From Kocuria dechangensis (GTDB taxonomy: Bacteria > Actinomycetota > Actinomycetes > Actinomycetales > Micrococcaceae), in assembly GCF_014636775.1 (NCBI RefSeq), contig NZ_BMEQ01000030.1:1-33880 (forward strand): DNA of 33,880 bases, read 5' to 3'. The notes under the pieces are model-generated. The model was not told the DNA's origin. It was given only the letters and a program-made list of their open reading frames with translations, and did no database searches. Shown one piece after another: positions 14,411-22,876 of this stretch (positions are counted from its first letter, which is position 1; each line of letters begins with the position of its first letter). Position numbers and translations under genes: made by a program.

Positions 14411-15856
14411 TCAGATCACGGGGGCGTCGCCGTGGGCCGAGCGCTCCTCCGCCGCCGGGCGCAGGCCGGCCACGAGCGCGTCGGCCTCGGGGTCCCGCGT
14501 GGCGAAGGGGTCCTTGCACGTCACCGTGCGCTGGGTGCGGTCGTTGACCTTCAGGTGCACCCAGTCGACCGTGTAGTTGTGCCCGGAGGCCACGACGGCC
14601 TCGATGAAGCGCCCGCGGATCGCGGCGCGGGTGGGCGGGGGGGTCCCGACGGCCTCCTCGACCCGCTCCGCGGGCACGAACGTCGCGGCGAGCCCGCGCC
14701 GCTGCAGCAGGTTGAACAGCCCGCGGTCGGGGGCGGTGTCGTGGTAGGCGAGGTCGAGCTGGGCCAGGCGCGGGGAGGAGAGGTCCAGGCCGTGGCGGGC
14801 GGCGTAGCCGTCCAGCAGCTTCTTCTTGATCGCCCAGTCGATCTCGGTGTCGATCCCCGAGGTGTCCTGCCGGGCCACCGCGTCGAGGGCGCGCTCCCAC
14901 AGGTCGAGGACCCAGGGCACGCGGTCGTGGTGGGCGCCCTCGCGGTCCACGAACGAGCGCACGGCGTCGAGGAACCCGCGCTGCAGGTCCAGGGCCGAGC
15001 GCCGGGTGCCGTCCGCGAGCTCGACCGGGCGGGTGCCGGTGGGGTCGTGGGAGATCTCGCGGAGGGCCCGGACGGGGTCGACCATGGTGCGGTCGGGCAG
15101 GATCTGTCCGGCCTCGATCATCCGCAGCACGAGGTCGGTGGCGCCGATCCGCAGGGCGGTCGTGGTCTGGGACATCGTCGAGTCGCCCACGATCACGTGC
15201 AGCCGGCGGTAGTGCTCGGCGTCGGCGTGCGGCTCGTCGCGGGTGTTGATCAGCGGCCGGGAGCGGGTGGTGGCCGAGGAGGAGCCCTCCCAGATGTGGT
15301 CCGCCCGCTGGGAGAAGGAGTAGCTGGGGGCGCCGTCGCCCGGGCCCACCGGGACGGTGCCGAAGTCCTCGGGCCCGCGCGGGTGGACCTTCCCGGCGCC
15401 GACCATGATCTGGCGGGTGACGAGGAAGGGGATGAGGATCGACACGAGCCGGGCGAACTCGGTGCGGCGGGCGATCATGTAGTTCTCGTGGGAGCCGAAG
15501 GAGTTGCCCTGGGAGTCCACGTTGTTCTTGAACAGGTAGAGCTGCCCGGGCACGCCCTCGGCCGCCAGCGCCTCCTGGGTCTGCTGCCGGAGGTCCTCGA
15601 GGATGAGCTCGCCCGCCTTGTCCTGGGCGACGACGTCCTCGAGCGTGGCGCACTCGGCGGTCGCGTACTCGGGGTGGGAGCCGACGTCGAGGTAGAGCCG
15701 GCCGCCGTTGGGCAGGAACACGTTCGAGGACCGGCCCCAGGCCACGACGGGGGTGAACAGCTTGCGGGCGGCCTCCTCGGGGGTGAGGGGGCGGGCGTCC
15801 GGGGCGCTGTGGGCGATCCCGAACTCGGTCTCGATGCCGTAGATCCTGCGGTCCAT
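14411..15856 (-). CDS. pafA: Pup--protein ligase PafA
   Basis: A 481-residue carboxylate-amine ligase of the glutamine-synthetase-like fold. It phosphorylates the C-terminal glutamate of Pup and joins it to a lysine of the target protein. The N-terminal MDRRIYGIETEFGI holds the metal-binding glutamates (Glu9, Glu11), and RLYLDVGSHPEYATAEC holds the catalytic Asp (about 57). [48 protein letters not shown] and LHVIVGDSTMSQTTTALRIG are family signatures. The ATG at 15856 lies only 4 bp after the pup stop, with an AAGGGCGG site inside the end of pup. In most actinobacteria prcB and prcA lie between pup and pafA; here they are missing. Confidence 0.97.
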   Translation of the reverse strand: MDRRIYGIETEFGIAHSAPDARPLTPEEAARKLFTPVVAWGRSSNVFLPNGGRLYLDVGSHPEYATAECATLEDVVAQDKAGELILEDLRQQTQEALAAEGVPGQLYLFKNNVDSQGNSFGSHENYMIARRTEFARLVSILIPFLVTRQIMVGAGKVHPRGPEDFGTVPVGPGDGAPSYSFSQRADHIWEGSSSATTRSRPLINTRDEPHADAEHYRRLHVIVGDSTMSQTTTALRIGATDLVLRMIEAGQILPDRTMVDPVRALREISHDPTGTRPVELADGTRRSALDLQRGFLDAVRSFVDREGAHHDRVPWVLDLWERALDAVARQDTSGIDTEIDWAIKKKLLDGYAARHGLDLSSPRLAQLDLAYHDTAPDRGLFNLLQRRGLAATFVPAERVEEAVGTPPPTRAAIRGRFIEAVVASGHNYTVDWVHLKVNDRTQRTVTCKDPFATRDPEADALVAGLRPAAEERSAHGDAPVI

Positions 15857-15860
15857 GGGG

Positions 15861-16064
15861 CTACTGGCCGCCCTTCTGCACGAAGCCCTTCACGAACTCC
15901 TCGGCGTTGCTCTCGAGGACGCCGTCGATCTCGGCCAGGAGGTCGTCGGCGCTGCTGGTGCCGGTCTGCGCCTGGGCGGCGGCGGGGGCGGGGGCGCCGG
16001 GCTCGGGGAGCTCGGTCTCCTCCCGGCGCTGGGCGCCGCTGCCGAAGATGCGTTCCTGGGCCAT
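15861..16064 (-). CDS. pup: prokaryotic ubiquitin-like protein Pup
   Basis: A 67-residue Pup. The C-terminal half carries the conserved ARC-binding helix (SADDLLAEIDGVLESNAEEFV) and the invariant end FVQKGGQ. The terminal Gln means that Dop must deamidate it to Glu before PafA can use it. The N-terminal half is Ala/Pro/Gln-rich and less acidic than the mycobacterial one. The only lysines are Lys59 and Lys64. The ATG at 16064 has an AGGAGG site, and the tandem repeat begins about 17 bases upstream of the start codon. pafA follows after 4 bp, so the two are co-translated. Confidence 0.97.
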   Translation of the reverse strand: MAQERIFGSGAQRREETELPEPGAPAPAAAQAQTGTSSADDLLAEIDGVLESNAEEFVKGFVQKGGQ

Positions 16065-16080
16065 GTCGGGTCCTCCTGGG

Positions 16081-16238
16081 TGTCGGGTGTCGGGTGGTGG
16101 GTGTCGGGTGGTGGGTGTCGGGTGGTGGGTGTCGGGTGGTGGGTGTCGGGTGGTGGGTGTCGGGTGGTGGGTGTCGGGTGGTGGGTGTCGGGTGGTGGGT
16201 GTCGGGTGGTGGGTGTCGGGTGGTGGGTCTCGGGTGGA
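16081..16238. repeat. 14-bp tandem repeat (minisatellite) filling the dop-pup spacer
   Basis: The unit TGTCGGGTGGTGGG is repeated ten times without a mismatch at 16088-16227. A half unit precedes it (16081-16087) and a degenerate copy follows (16228-16238). It takes up most of the 205 bp between the dop stop and the pup start. The unit length is not a multiple of three and the region is outside any plausible gene; open frames through it are artefacts of its composition. On the plus strand GGG runs recur every 7 bases with 4-base loops, which fits a G-quadruplex pattern. On the mRNA strand each unit has nine C, four A and one G. Confidence 0.97.
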
Positions 16239-16269
16239 TGTCGGGGGCGGTTGGCGGGGCGGCCGGCGC

Positions 16270-17907
16270 TCAGCCCAGCGAGCCGGTGTGCACGAGGTCG
16301 GGGCGGGCGGCCGCGAGGCCGCGGACGAGCTCCTCGGCGTCGGCGGCGCCGTCCAGGAGCGGGCCGACGTCGTCGCGGGCCAGGCCGAGGGGCTCGGGCA
16401 TGGCGACGCGGGCGCCGCGGCGGACCCCGGGCAGGGTCAGGGAGACGGAGTCCCAGTTGGCGGCGAGGACGTCGTCGGGGAAGCGGGTGACGACGCGGCC
16501 GCGGAACCACGCCCGGGTGTCGGCCGGCGGCGTGCCGGCCGCGCGCTCGATCTGCTCGGCGTCGAAGAGGGTGCGCATCCGCCCGGCGGCCACGAGCTTG
16601 TGGTGCAGGCCCTTCTCGGGGCGGAGGTCGTGGTACTGGAGGTCCACGAGCGTCATGCGGGGGTCGTCCCAACCGAGGCCGTCGCGGCGGCGGTAGCCCA
16701 GGAGCAGGGCGTACTTGGCGACCCAGTCCAGGCGGTCGGCCAGGGACAGGGGGTCGGACTCGAGGGCGTCCAGGACCTCCTCCCACAGCTCGAGGACCTC
16801 GCGGGTCGCGGCGTCGGGGCCGCCGCCGGCGAGCTCGTGGGCGCGGGCGGCGTCGAGGTAGAGCCGCTGCAGCTGGACGCCGGTGAGCCGGCGGCCGTCC
16901 CGCAGGGCCACGGTGGCGGTGAGGCCGGGGTCGTGGCTGATGGCCTGCAGGGCGGCGACGGGGTCGGCGAGGACGACGTCCGGCGCGGCGCCGGCCTCGA
17001 TCAGGCCCAGCACCAGGGAGGTGGTGCCGAACTTCAGCAGGCTCGCGGTGTGGGAGAGGTTGGCGTCGCCGATGATGACGTGCAGGCGCCGGTGCCGGTG
17101 CGAGTCCGCGTGCGGCTCGTCCCGGGTGTTCACGATCGGGCGGTGGATGGTGGTCTCGAGGCCCACCTCCCGCTCGAAGAAGTCGGCGCGCTGGCTGATC
17201 TGGAAGCCGGGGCGCTGCCCGCGGTCCCCGAGGCCCACGCGCCCGGCCCCGCACACCACCTGGCGGGAGGCGAAGAACGGCAGCAGGCCGGAGGCGAGCC
17301 GGTCGAAGGCCACGCCGCGGGGCACGAGGTAGTTCTCGTGGGCGCCGTAGGAGACGGACTTGTTGTCGGTGTTGTTCTTGTAGAGGTTCACGACGTCGAG
17401 GCCGGTCCCCTCCGCCGAGGCCGCGATCGCGCGCACCGCGTCGAGGGCGACCCGGTCGCCGGCGGCGTCCCACAGGACTGCGTCGCGGGGGGTGGTGACC
17501 TCCGGGGAGGAGTACTCCGGGTGGGAGTGGTCCACGTAGAGCCGGGCGCCGTTGGGCAGGACCGTGTTCATCACGACCTGGCGGCGGTCCATGGACTCCG
17601 CGTAGAGGCCGGTCTCCGTGAGCGCCTCGGCGGCGATCTCCTCGGCCGTGAGCACCGGGGCGACGTCGGTGAGCTGCGAGGGGTCGGCCTGCTCGCGCGG
17701 CACGGTGTAGCCGCGGGCGTCCTGCAGCGGGCTCTCCCCGTGGTAGTCCCACCCGGCGGCGGCGTGCGCGGCGCCGAGCCGGCGGCGCACGAGCGCCGCG
17801 TAGGTGGTCACGACCTGGGTGGACAGCACCGTGGCGTTGGCCCCGGGGTTGCCGGTGGCCAGCACCCCGTACTCGGTCTCCGCGCCCATGACGCGGCGGA
17901 CGGTCAC
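16270..17907 (-). CDS. dop: Pup deamidase/depupylase Dop
   Basis: A 545-residue PafA homologue that deamidates the C-terminal Gln of Pup and removes Pup from tagged proteins. The N-terminal [10 protein letters not shown] gives the metal-binding glutamate (about Glu10), and [16 protein letters not shown] holds the catalytic Asp (about 126). [50 protein letters not shown] and [20 protein letters not shown] are Dop signatures. I start at the GTG at 17907, which overlaps the ARC stop (GTGA) and has GGGGAG five bases upstream; this places [11 protein letters not shown] where the mycobacterial protein begins. An ATG six codons later would shorten the first strand. Somewhat longer than the mycobacterial enzyme (about 500 residues). 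Confidence 0.96.
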   Translation of the reverse strand: MTVRRVMGAETEYGVLATGNPGANATVLSTQVVTTYAALVRRRLGAAHAAAGWDYHGESPLQDARGYTVPREQADPSQLTDVAPVLTAEEIAAEALTETGLYAESMDRRQVVMNTVLPNGARLYVDHSHPEYSSPEVTTPRDAVLWDAAGDRVALDAVRAIAASAEGTGLDVVNLYKNNTDNKSVSYGAHENYLVPRGVAFDRLASGLLPFFASRQVVCGAGRVGLGDRGQRPGFQISQRADFFEREVGLETTIHRPIVNTRDEPHADSHRHRRLHVIIGDANLSHTASLLKFGTTSLVLGLIEAGAAPDVVLADPVAALQAISHDPGLTATVALRDGRRLTGVQLQRLYLDAARAHELAGGGPDAATREVLELWEEVLDALESDPLSLADRLDWVAKYALLLGYRRRDGLGWDDPRMTLVDLQYHDLRPEKGLHHKLVAAGRMRTLFDAEQIERAAGTPPADTRAWFRGRVVTRFPDDVLAANWDSVSLTLPGVRRGARVAMPEPLGLARDDVGPLLDGAADAEELVRGLAAARPDLVHTGSLG

Positions 17908-19649
17908 GCCGCTCCCCGTCCGCCGCGCTCCCCCGGCCCCGCGGGGTGGGGGTTGCGGTGCAGCACCACGCGCAGGTCGGTGATGGTGTCCCCGCGCCGG
18001 CCGGAGATCCTGGCCCAGTCCTCCGGGTTGGAGGTGTTGGGCAGGTCCTGCTGCTCGTGGAACTCCTCGTCGACGGCCCGCACCAGGTGCTCCCGGCTGA
18101 TCCCGCGGACCCCGGTGGTGAGCAGGTCCTTGATGGCCTGCTTCTTCGCCCGGTCCACCACGTTGCGGATCACGGCCCCGGAGGTGAAGTCGCTGAAGTA
18201 GAGCGTCTCCTCCGTGCCGTCGCGGTAGCTCAGGTGCAGGAACTGCGTCTCGGGGCTCTTCTCGTACATCCGTGCCACCGCGGCGTCCACCAGGGCGGCC
18301 ACCGCCCCGGTGCGCGAGCCCGCGGCGTCGACCTCCGCCTGGCGCAGGGGCAGGGCCTCCGTGACGTAGAGCCGCAGGATCTCCCCGGCGCCCTCGGCGT
18401 CGGGACGGTCGATGCGGATCTTCACGTCCAGCCGGCCGGGGCGGAGCACGGCCGGGTCGATCATGTCCTCCCGGTTGGTCGCGCCGATGACGATGACGTT
18501 GTCGAGCCGCTCCACGCCGTCGATCTCGGTGAGCAGCTGCGGGACGATCGTGGTCTCCACGTCCGAGGACAGCCCGGAGCCGCGGGTGCGGAACAGGGAG
18601 TCCATCTCGTCGAAGAACACGACCACGGGGATGCCCCGGGCCGCCTGCTCGCGGGCGCGCAGGAAGATCGAGCGGATCTGGCGCTCCGTCTCCCCCACGT
18701 ACTTGTCCAGCAGCTCGGGCCCCTTGATGTTGAGGAAGTAGCCCAGCGCCTGGGCGCGGCCCGCGCGGTCGGCGGCGCGCTCGGCCAGGGAGCGGGCGAC
18801 GGCCTTCGCGATGAGGGTCTTGCCGTTGCCGGGCGGGCCGTAGAGGAGGATGCCCTTGGGCGGGGTGAGGCCGTGCTCCCGGTAGAGCTCGGGGTGGACG
18901 AAGGGCAGCTCGACGGCGTCGCGGATCTGCTCGATCTGCGGGCCGAGCCCGCCGATGTCGCCGTAGGAGACGTCGGGCACCTCCTCGAGCACGAGCTCCT
19001 CGACGTCGCTGCGCTCGATGGGCTCCAGGGCGAAGCCGGTGCGGTGGTCGATGGACACGGCGTCGCCGACGGCCGGGCGGCTGCGGCGGAGCCGGCCCGA
19101 GAGCAGCAGGACCCGCTCCTCGTCGGACCGGCCCACGGTGAGCACGCGGTCGTGGTCGACGATCTCCTTGACGGTGGCGATCTCCCCGGTCTGCTCGTAG
19201 TCCAGCACGGCGCCCACGACGTAGTTCTGGTCCAGCAGGACCTGCCGGCCGGGCTCGCACGCGGCGGGGTCCACGAGCGGGCTCACGGCCACGCGCATCT
19301 TCCGGCCCGCCACGAGGACGTCGAGGGTGGGCTCGGTGACGGCGGGGCCGCTGCCGGTCTGCTCGCCCACGGGGGCCCGGCCGGGGTTGGCCTGCAGGAC
19401 GGTGCCCTGGCTCAGGGGCGGGACGAGGTCGTTCTCCAGGGCCCGCTTGAGCTGGCGGATCTCGGTGCGGGTCGCGTCGAGGAGCCGGACGAGCTTCTGG
19501 TTCTGGGTGCCGGCGGCCGCGAGCTGCTTGTCGAGGCTGCGCTTCTGGTCCCGGAGGATGTTCACCTGGCGCTGCGCGTTCACGAGGGCCCGGCGGGCCT
19601 CCTCCGGATCCGCGGGCACGGCCTGCTGCGGGCGCGGGGTCTCGGTCAC
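17904..19649 (-). CDS. arc: proteasome-type AAA ATPase ARC/Mpa lacking the 20S docking tail
   Basis: A 581-residue hexameric unfoldase that recognises Pup. An N-terminal coiled coil (about 15-75, [21 protein letters not shown]) leads to the OB domains (about 85-215). The AAA domain has Walker A GPPGNGKT (271-278), a pore-loop region around [17 protein letters not shown], Walker [10 protein letters not shown] (342-350) and an arginine-finger region [15 protein letters not shown]. In mycobacteria the chain ends in GQYL, which opens the 20S gate; here it ends GERGGRGAA, with no penultimate tyrosine. The GTG at 19649 overlaps the trmI stop (GTGA), and its own stop overlaps the dop start. The tail and the missing prcBA both suggest an unfoldase working without the 20S core. 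Confidence 0.96.
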   Translation of the reverse strand: MTETPRPQQAVPADPEEARRALVNAQRQVNILRDQKRSLDKQLAAAGTQNQKLVRLLDATRTEIRQLKRALENDLVPPLSQGTVLQANPGRAPVGEQTGSGPAVTEPTLDVLVAGRKMRVAVSPLVDPAACEPGRQVLLDQNYVVGAVLDYEQTGEIATVKEIVDHDRVLTVGRSDEERVLLLSGRLRRSRPAVGDAVSIDHRTGFALEPIERSDVEELVLEEVPDVSYGDIGGLGPQIEQIRDAVELPFVHPELYREHGLTPPKGILLYGPPGNGKTLIAKAVARSLAERAADRAGRAQALGYFLNIKGPELLDKYVGETERQIRSIFLRAREQAARGIPVVVFFDEMDSLFRTRGSGLSSDVETTIVPQLLTEIDGVERLDNVIVIGATNREDMIDPAVLRPGRLDVKIRIDRPDAEGAGEILRLYVTEALPLRQAEVDAAGSRTGAVAALVDAAVARMYEKSPETQFLHLSYRDGTEETLYFSDFTSGAVIRNVVDRAKKQAIKDLLTTGVRGISREHLVRAVDEEFHEQQDLPNTSNPEDWARISGRRGDTITDLRVVLHRNPHPAGPGERGGRGAA

Positions 19650-20797
19650 GGCCGCTCCCGCTCCTCGCCCTCGGCCGCGGGACCGGCGGGGGCCTGCGGC
19701 GCGGTCTCCGGGCCGTCGCCGAGGACCCCGGCCGTGGACCCGCCGCCGGCGCGGGCGGCGCGCTCGGCGAGGCCGAGGGCCTCCCGGCCGGCGCGGCGCA
19801 GCTTCTTGCCGGACACGTCCCGCTCGCCCAGGGCGACGGGGGTCCAGGCGTCGAGGTCCTCCTGGCTGAACTCCGACTTGGAGGCCCGCCGCTTGGGCGC
19901 CAGCCGCTCGGAGCCGTCGGCGAGGCGGCGGGCGGAGATCAGGAACCCGGTGTGGGCGACCATCCGGTGGTCGGGGCGCACGGCGAGGCCCTCGACGTGC
20001 CAGCCGCGCACCATGGTCTCGGACGCGTCCGGCTCGGTGAAGCGGCCGTCGGCGCGCATCGCCTCGGCGGTGCGGGAGAGCTGGGTGACGGTCGCGACGT
20101 AGCAGATGACCACCCCGCCCGGGGCGAGGGCGGTGGCGACGGCGTCGAGGCACTCCCAGGGGGCGAGCATGTCGAGGACCACGCGGTCCACGGACCCGGG
20201 CTCCTCCTGCTCCCCCAGCTCCTCGGCGAGGTCGCCGATCGAGATCCGCCACGCGGGGTGGGGCCCGCCGAACATGGTCTCGACGTTGCCGCGCGCGATG
20301 TCGGCGAACTCCTCGCGCCGCTCGAACGAGTGCAGGTGCCCCTCGTCGCCGACCGCGCGCAGCAGGGAGATCGACAGCGCCCCCGAGCCCACGCCGGCCT
20401 CGACCACGCGCGCGCCGGGGAAGATGTCGGCCATCGTGACGATCTGGCCCGCGTCCTTGGGGTAGACGACGGCGGCGCCGCGGGGCATCGACAGCACGAA
20501 GTCCTTGAGCAGCGGCCGCAGCGCCTGGTACCGGAACCCGGCCGAGTTCTCCACCACGGTGCCCTCCGGGCGGCCGATGAGCTCGCTGTGCGGCAGCACC
20601 CCGCGGTGGGAGTGGAACTCGCCCTCGTCCGCGAGCGTCACCGTGTTCATCCGCCCGCGCTCGTCGGTGAGCTGCACGCGCTCCCCGGCGCGGAAGGGCC
20701 CGCGGCGGTTGGCCGCGCCCCGGGGCCCGGCCGGCGCGGCGCCGGCCGGGGCGGGCGCGGGGGACGTGGTGGCGGTCTGGTCAGCGGGTCCGGTCAT
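19646..20797 (-). CDS. trmI: tRNA (adenine-58-N1)-methyltransferase TrmI
   Basis: A 383-residue SAM-dependent methyltransferase that makes m1A58 in the T-loop of tRNAs. After an Ala/Pro-rich N-terminal tail of about 35 residues, the beta-barrel domain ([21 protein letters not shown]) is followed by the Rossmann fold. That has the SAM motif [36 protein letters not shown] and [18 protein letters not shown]. The C-terminal extension of about 90 residues ([19 protein letters not shown] onwards) is typical of the actinobacterial form. trmI before arc is the usual actinobacterial order. I chose the ATG at 20797 (GAAAGTGAG upstream); an in-frame ATG at 20884 would add 29 residues of low-complexity sequence. 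Confidence 0.94.
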   Translation of the reverse strand: MTGPADQTATTSPAPAPAGAAPAGPRGAANRRGPFRAGERVQLTDERGRMNTVTLADEGEFHSHRGVLPHSELIGRPEGTVVENSAGFRYQALRPLLKDFVLSMPRGAAVVYPKDAGQIVTMADIFPGARVVEAGVGSGALSISLLRAVGDEGHLHSFERREEFADIARGNVETMFGGPHPAWRISIGDLAEELGEQEEPGSVDRVVLDMLAPWECLDAVATALAPGGVVICYVATVTQLSRTAEAMRADGRFTEPDASETMVRGWHVEGLAVRPDHRMVAHTGFLISARRLADGSERLAPKRRASKSEFSQEDLDAWTPVALGERDVSGKKLRRAGREALGLAERAARAGGGSTAGVLGDGPETAPQAPAGPAAEGEERERP

Positions 20798-20924
20798 CGG
20801 CTCACTTTCGTGGGGTGTCTTCGCGGGGCGCCGCCGGGGTCCGGGGCGGGCCGGCGCGGAGGTCTGCGGGGGTCCGCCCCCCATTGTGTCACCGCCGCCG
20901 CAGCCCCGTCGCCGGGGGCCGCGG

Positions 20925-22064
20925 TCAGCCGGTCAGCAGCCGCTCGAGGGCGGCGGTGCTCAGCACGCCGACGGGCGCGCCGTCGGGCCCGGTGACGACC
21001 CACCGGGGGTGCTGCCGGGCGGCGACCGCCCGCAGCAGCGCCTCCTCCCGCAGCCCGGCGTCGAGCACCGCGTCCGCGGCGACCCCGTGCAGCACGGCCG
21101 TCAGCGGCGTGCTCTCCCGCCGGGCGGCGGGCACCGCGTTGGCCGCGGCGGGCTCCAGCACGCCGACCACCCGTCCGTCGGCGTCCAGGGCGACGACGTC
21201 GGGCACCTCAGGGCGGGCGTCGGCGGGGCGCCGGGCGAGGAACGCGGTGACGACGCGGTCGGTGTGCCCGAGCGAGGCGCTCGCGGGCACGCCCACCGCG
21301 GGCCGGGCCAGGGTGGTGGCGCTGATCCCGTGCATCCGGGTGAGGACGGCGGCCGCCCGCAGGGAGGCGGTGGCGCCCTGCCACATGAACGCCGCAATCA
21401 GCAGGACGAGCAGCAGCATGGTGGTCTGCCGCCACAGGCCCGTGGCCACGACCCCCAGGACCAGGCCCGAAGCGAGCACGCGCCCGGCCCAGGCCGCGGC
21501 GACCGTGCCGGAGGACTCGCGGCCGGTGACCGCCCACACGACGGCCTCGACGACCCGCCCGCCGTCCAGGGGCAGGCCGGGCAGGACGTTGAAGACGCCC
21601 ACGATGAGGTTGGCCCAGGCGGTGAGGTCGAGCAGGATCCAGCCCAGCGTGTCGGGGCGCTCGCCGAGCCGCAGCGCGGCCAGCCCGGCCAGACCCAGGG
21701 CGAGGTTGACGGCGGGGCCTGCGAGCGAGACCACGGCCGAGGCCAGGGGCGCGGTGCGCACGTCGCCGAAGCTGGTGTGCCCGCCCAGCAGCGTGAGCAC
21801 GATCCGGCCCGTGGGCCAGCCGAAGGCCCGGCCCGTCCAGGCGTGGGCGAGCTCGTGCAGGAGCACGGACAGGGCCAGCGTCAGGGCGAAGCCCAGGGCG
21901 ACGGCGTAGTTCAGCCCGCCGAGCTCGGGGTACCGGGCCATCAGCACGGGGGTGTAGAGGACCACCGTGACGGCCGCGATGACGAACCAGGACCAGGACA
22001 GAGTGACGGGGACCCCGCCGAGGCGGCCGAGCGGGATCCCCGCGCTCCGGCCGGCGGGGCTCAC
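20925..22064 (-). CDS. M50-family site-2 protease-like membrane metalloprotease
   Basis: A 379-residue intramembrane metalloprotease. The HExxH motif lies in the second membrane segment (VLLHELAHAW, His70, Glu71, His74). The second metal motif is FNVLPGLPLDGGRV, with the ligand Asp167. The C-terminal 130 residues fit a pair of CBS-like modules (VVALDADGRVVGVL, WVVTGPDGAPVGVLS), the S2P subgroup with a regulatory CBS domain. Such proteases cleave transmembrane substrates, for example anti-sigma factors; the target here is unknown. The GTG at 22064 overlaps the HAD gene stop (GTGA). A gap of 127 bp separates it from trmI. This protease gene is a known neighbour of trmI in actinobacteria. Confidence 0.92.
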   Translation of the reverse strand: MSPAGRSAGIPLGRLGGVPVTLSWSWFVIAAVTVVLYTPVLMARYPELGGLNYAVALGFALTLALSVLLHELAHAWTGRAFGWPTGRIVLTLLGGHTSFGDVRTAPLASAVVSLAGPAVNLALGLAGLAALRLGERPDTLGWILLDLTAWANLIVGVFNVLPGLPLDGGRVVEAVVWAVTGRESSGTVAAAWAGRVLASGLVLGVVATGLWRQTTMLLLVLLIAAFMWQGATASLRAAAVLTRMHGISATTLARPAVGVPASASLGHTDRVVTAFLARRPADARPEVPDVVALDADGRVVGVLEPAAANAVPAARRESTPLTAVLHGVAADAVLDAGLREEALLRAVAARQHPRWVVTGPDGAPVGVLSTAALERLLTG

Positions 22065-22792
22065 GCGGTCACCCCGCGCACGAGCCGCCCGAGCTCGTGG
22101 GGGGTCAGCCCGGCGAGGGTGGGCAGCACGAGGTCGGCGCCGGCGTCGTGGACGGGGACCATGTTGGGCACCCCGAGGGTGAAGATCCCGGCGGCGGTCG
22201 CGGAGCGGATGCCGGTGCGGGAGTCCTCCACGGCGACCATCCGGGCGGGGTCGAGCGCGCGCCCGGCGGCCCGGGTCAGCCGCGAGGCGCCGATCAGGTA
22301 CGGGTCCGGGGCCGGCTTGGCGGGGTGGCCGAGGTCGCCGGTGACCACCACGTCGAAGACCCCGCGGCCGCCGAAGGCCTCGATCACGACCTCCGCCAGG
22401 GGCTTCTCGCTGCTGGTGACCAGGGCCAGCGGCACGCCGTGCTCGCGCAGGGCGGCGACCAGCTCGAGCGCGCCGTCCTTGTAGATCATCCGCTCCCGCG
22501 CCCGGGCGCTGACCCGGGCGAGCAGGCGGTCGACGATCTCGCGGATCCCCAGGTCCGCGCCGGCGGCCTGCAGCACGGCGGCGGCGTCCTCGAGCCCCGA
22601 GCCGATCAGGGCCAGGGCGTCGTCCTCGGTCCAGGTCCCGCCGTGCGCGGTGACCAGCTCGATCTCCGCCGCGATCCAGTAGGGCTCCGTGTCCACGAGG
22701 GTCCCGTCCATGTCGAACAGGACGGCGGAGGGCAGCACGTCCCCCGGGCGGGGATCGGACAGGGGGACGGCGTGGGAGGACAGCGGTGGCAT
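22061..22792 (-). CDS. HAD-superfamily hydrolase (beta-phosphoglucomutase/phosphatase-like)
   Basis: A 243-residue HAD hydrolase. The nucleophile motif is LFDMDGTLVDTE (Asp27 and Asp29), followed by a helical cap, motif II in LALVTSSEKPLAEV, the conserved Lys of GHPAKPAPDPYLIGASRL and the acidic motif MVAVEDSRTGIRSATAAG. This layout is that of small sugar or nucleotide phosphatases and mutases; the substrate is not known. The ATG at 22792 has no good ribosome site but a TACGAT hexamer ends six bases upstream, suggesting a leaderless transcript. It is the first gene of the long minus-strand run and is coupled to the M50 gene through a GTGA overlap. Confidence 0.92.
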   Translation of the reverse strand: MPPLSSHAVPLSDPRPGDVLPSAVLFDMDGTLVDTEPYWIAAEIELVTAHGGTWTEDDALALIGSGLEDAAAVLQAAGADLGIREIVDRLLARVSARARERMIYKDGALELVAALREHGVPLALVTSSEKPLAEVVIEAFGGRGVFDVVVTGDLGHPAKPAPDPYLIGASRLTRAAGRALDPARMVAVEDSRTGIRSATAAGIFTLGVPNMVPVHDAGADLVLPTLAGLTPHELGRLVRGVTA

Positions 22793-22876
22793 GGCCCTAT
22801 CGTAGTGGCCGCAACACGGGGAACCTCCGGCGGGGGTCCTCTCGTGCGCCGGGGTGCTCGCGCGTAGGGTGGGAGG
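22793..22876. promoter_or_regulatory. divergent promoter region with two leaderless-type -10 elements
   Basis: The 84 bp between the HAD gene and the PAC2 gene carry TACGAT on the minus strand (complement of 22799-22804), six bases before the HAD ATG. On the plus strand TAGGGT (22865-22870) lies six bases before the PAC2 GTG. Both would place the first transcribed base at or next to the start codon. GGGAGG precedes the GTG without a normal gap, so it is unlikely to act as a Shine-Dalgarno site. Confidence 0.45.

Noticed and set aside
16081-16238. CRISPR-like array or coding repeat
   Set aside because: The units are adjacent with no spacers, only 14 bp long, and not a multiple of three. All frames are open only because the unit lacks stop codons, so neither a CRISPR nor a repeat protein is supported.
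22820-22850. Second SigR-type promoter upstream of the PAC2 gene (GGGGAAC at about 22818)
   Set aside because: The bases 18-19 positions downstream read CGT or GTG, not GTT, so the -10 element is missing.
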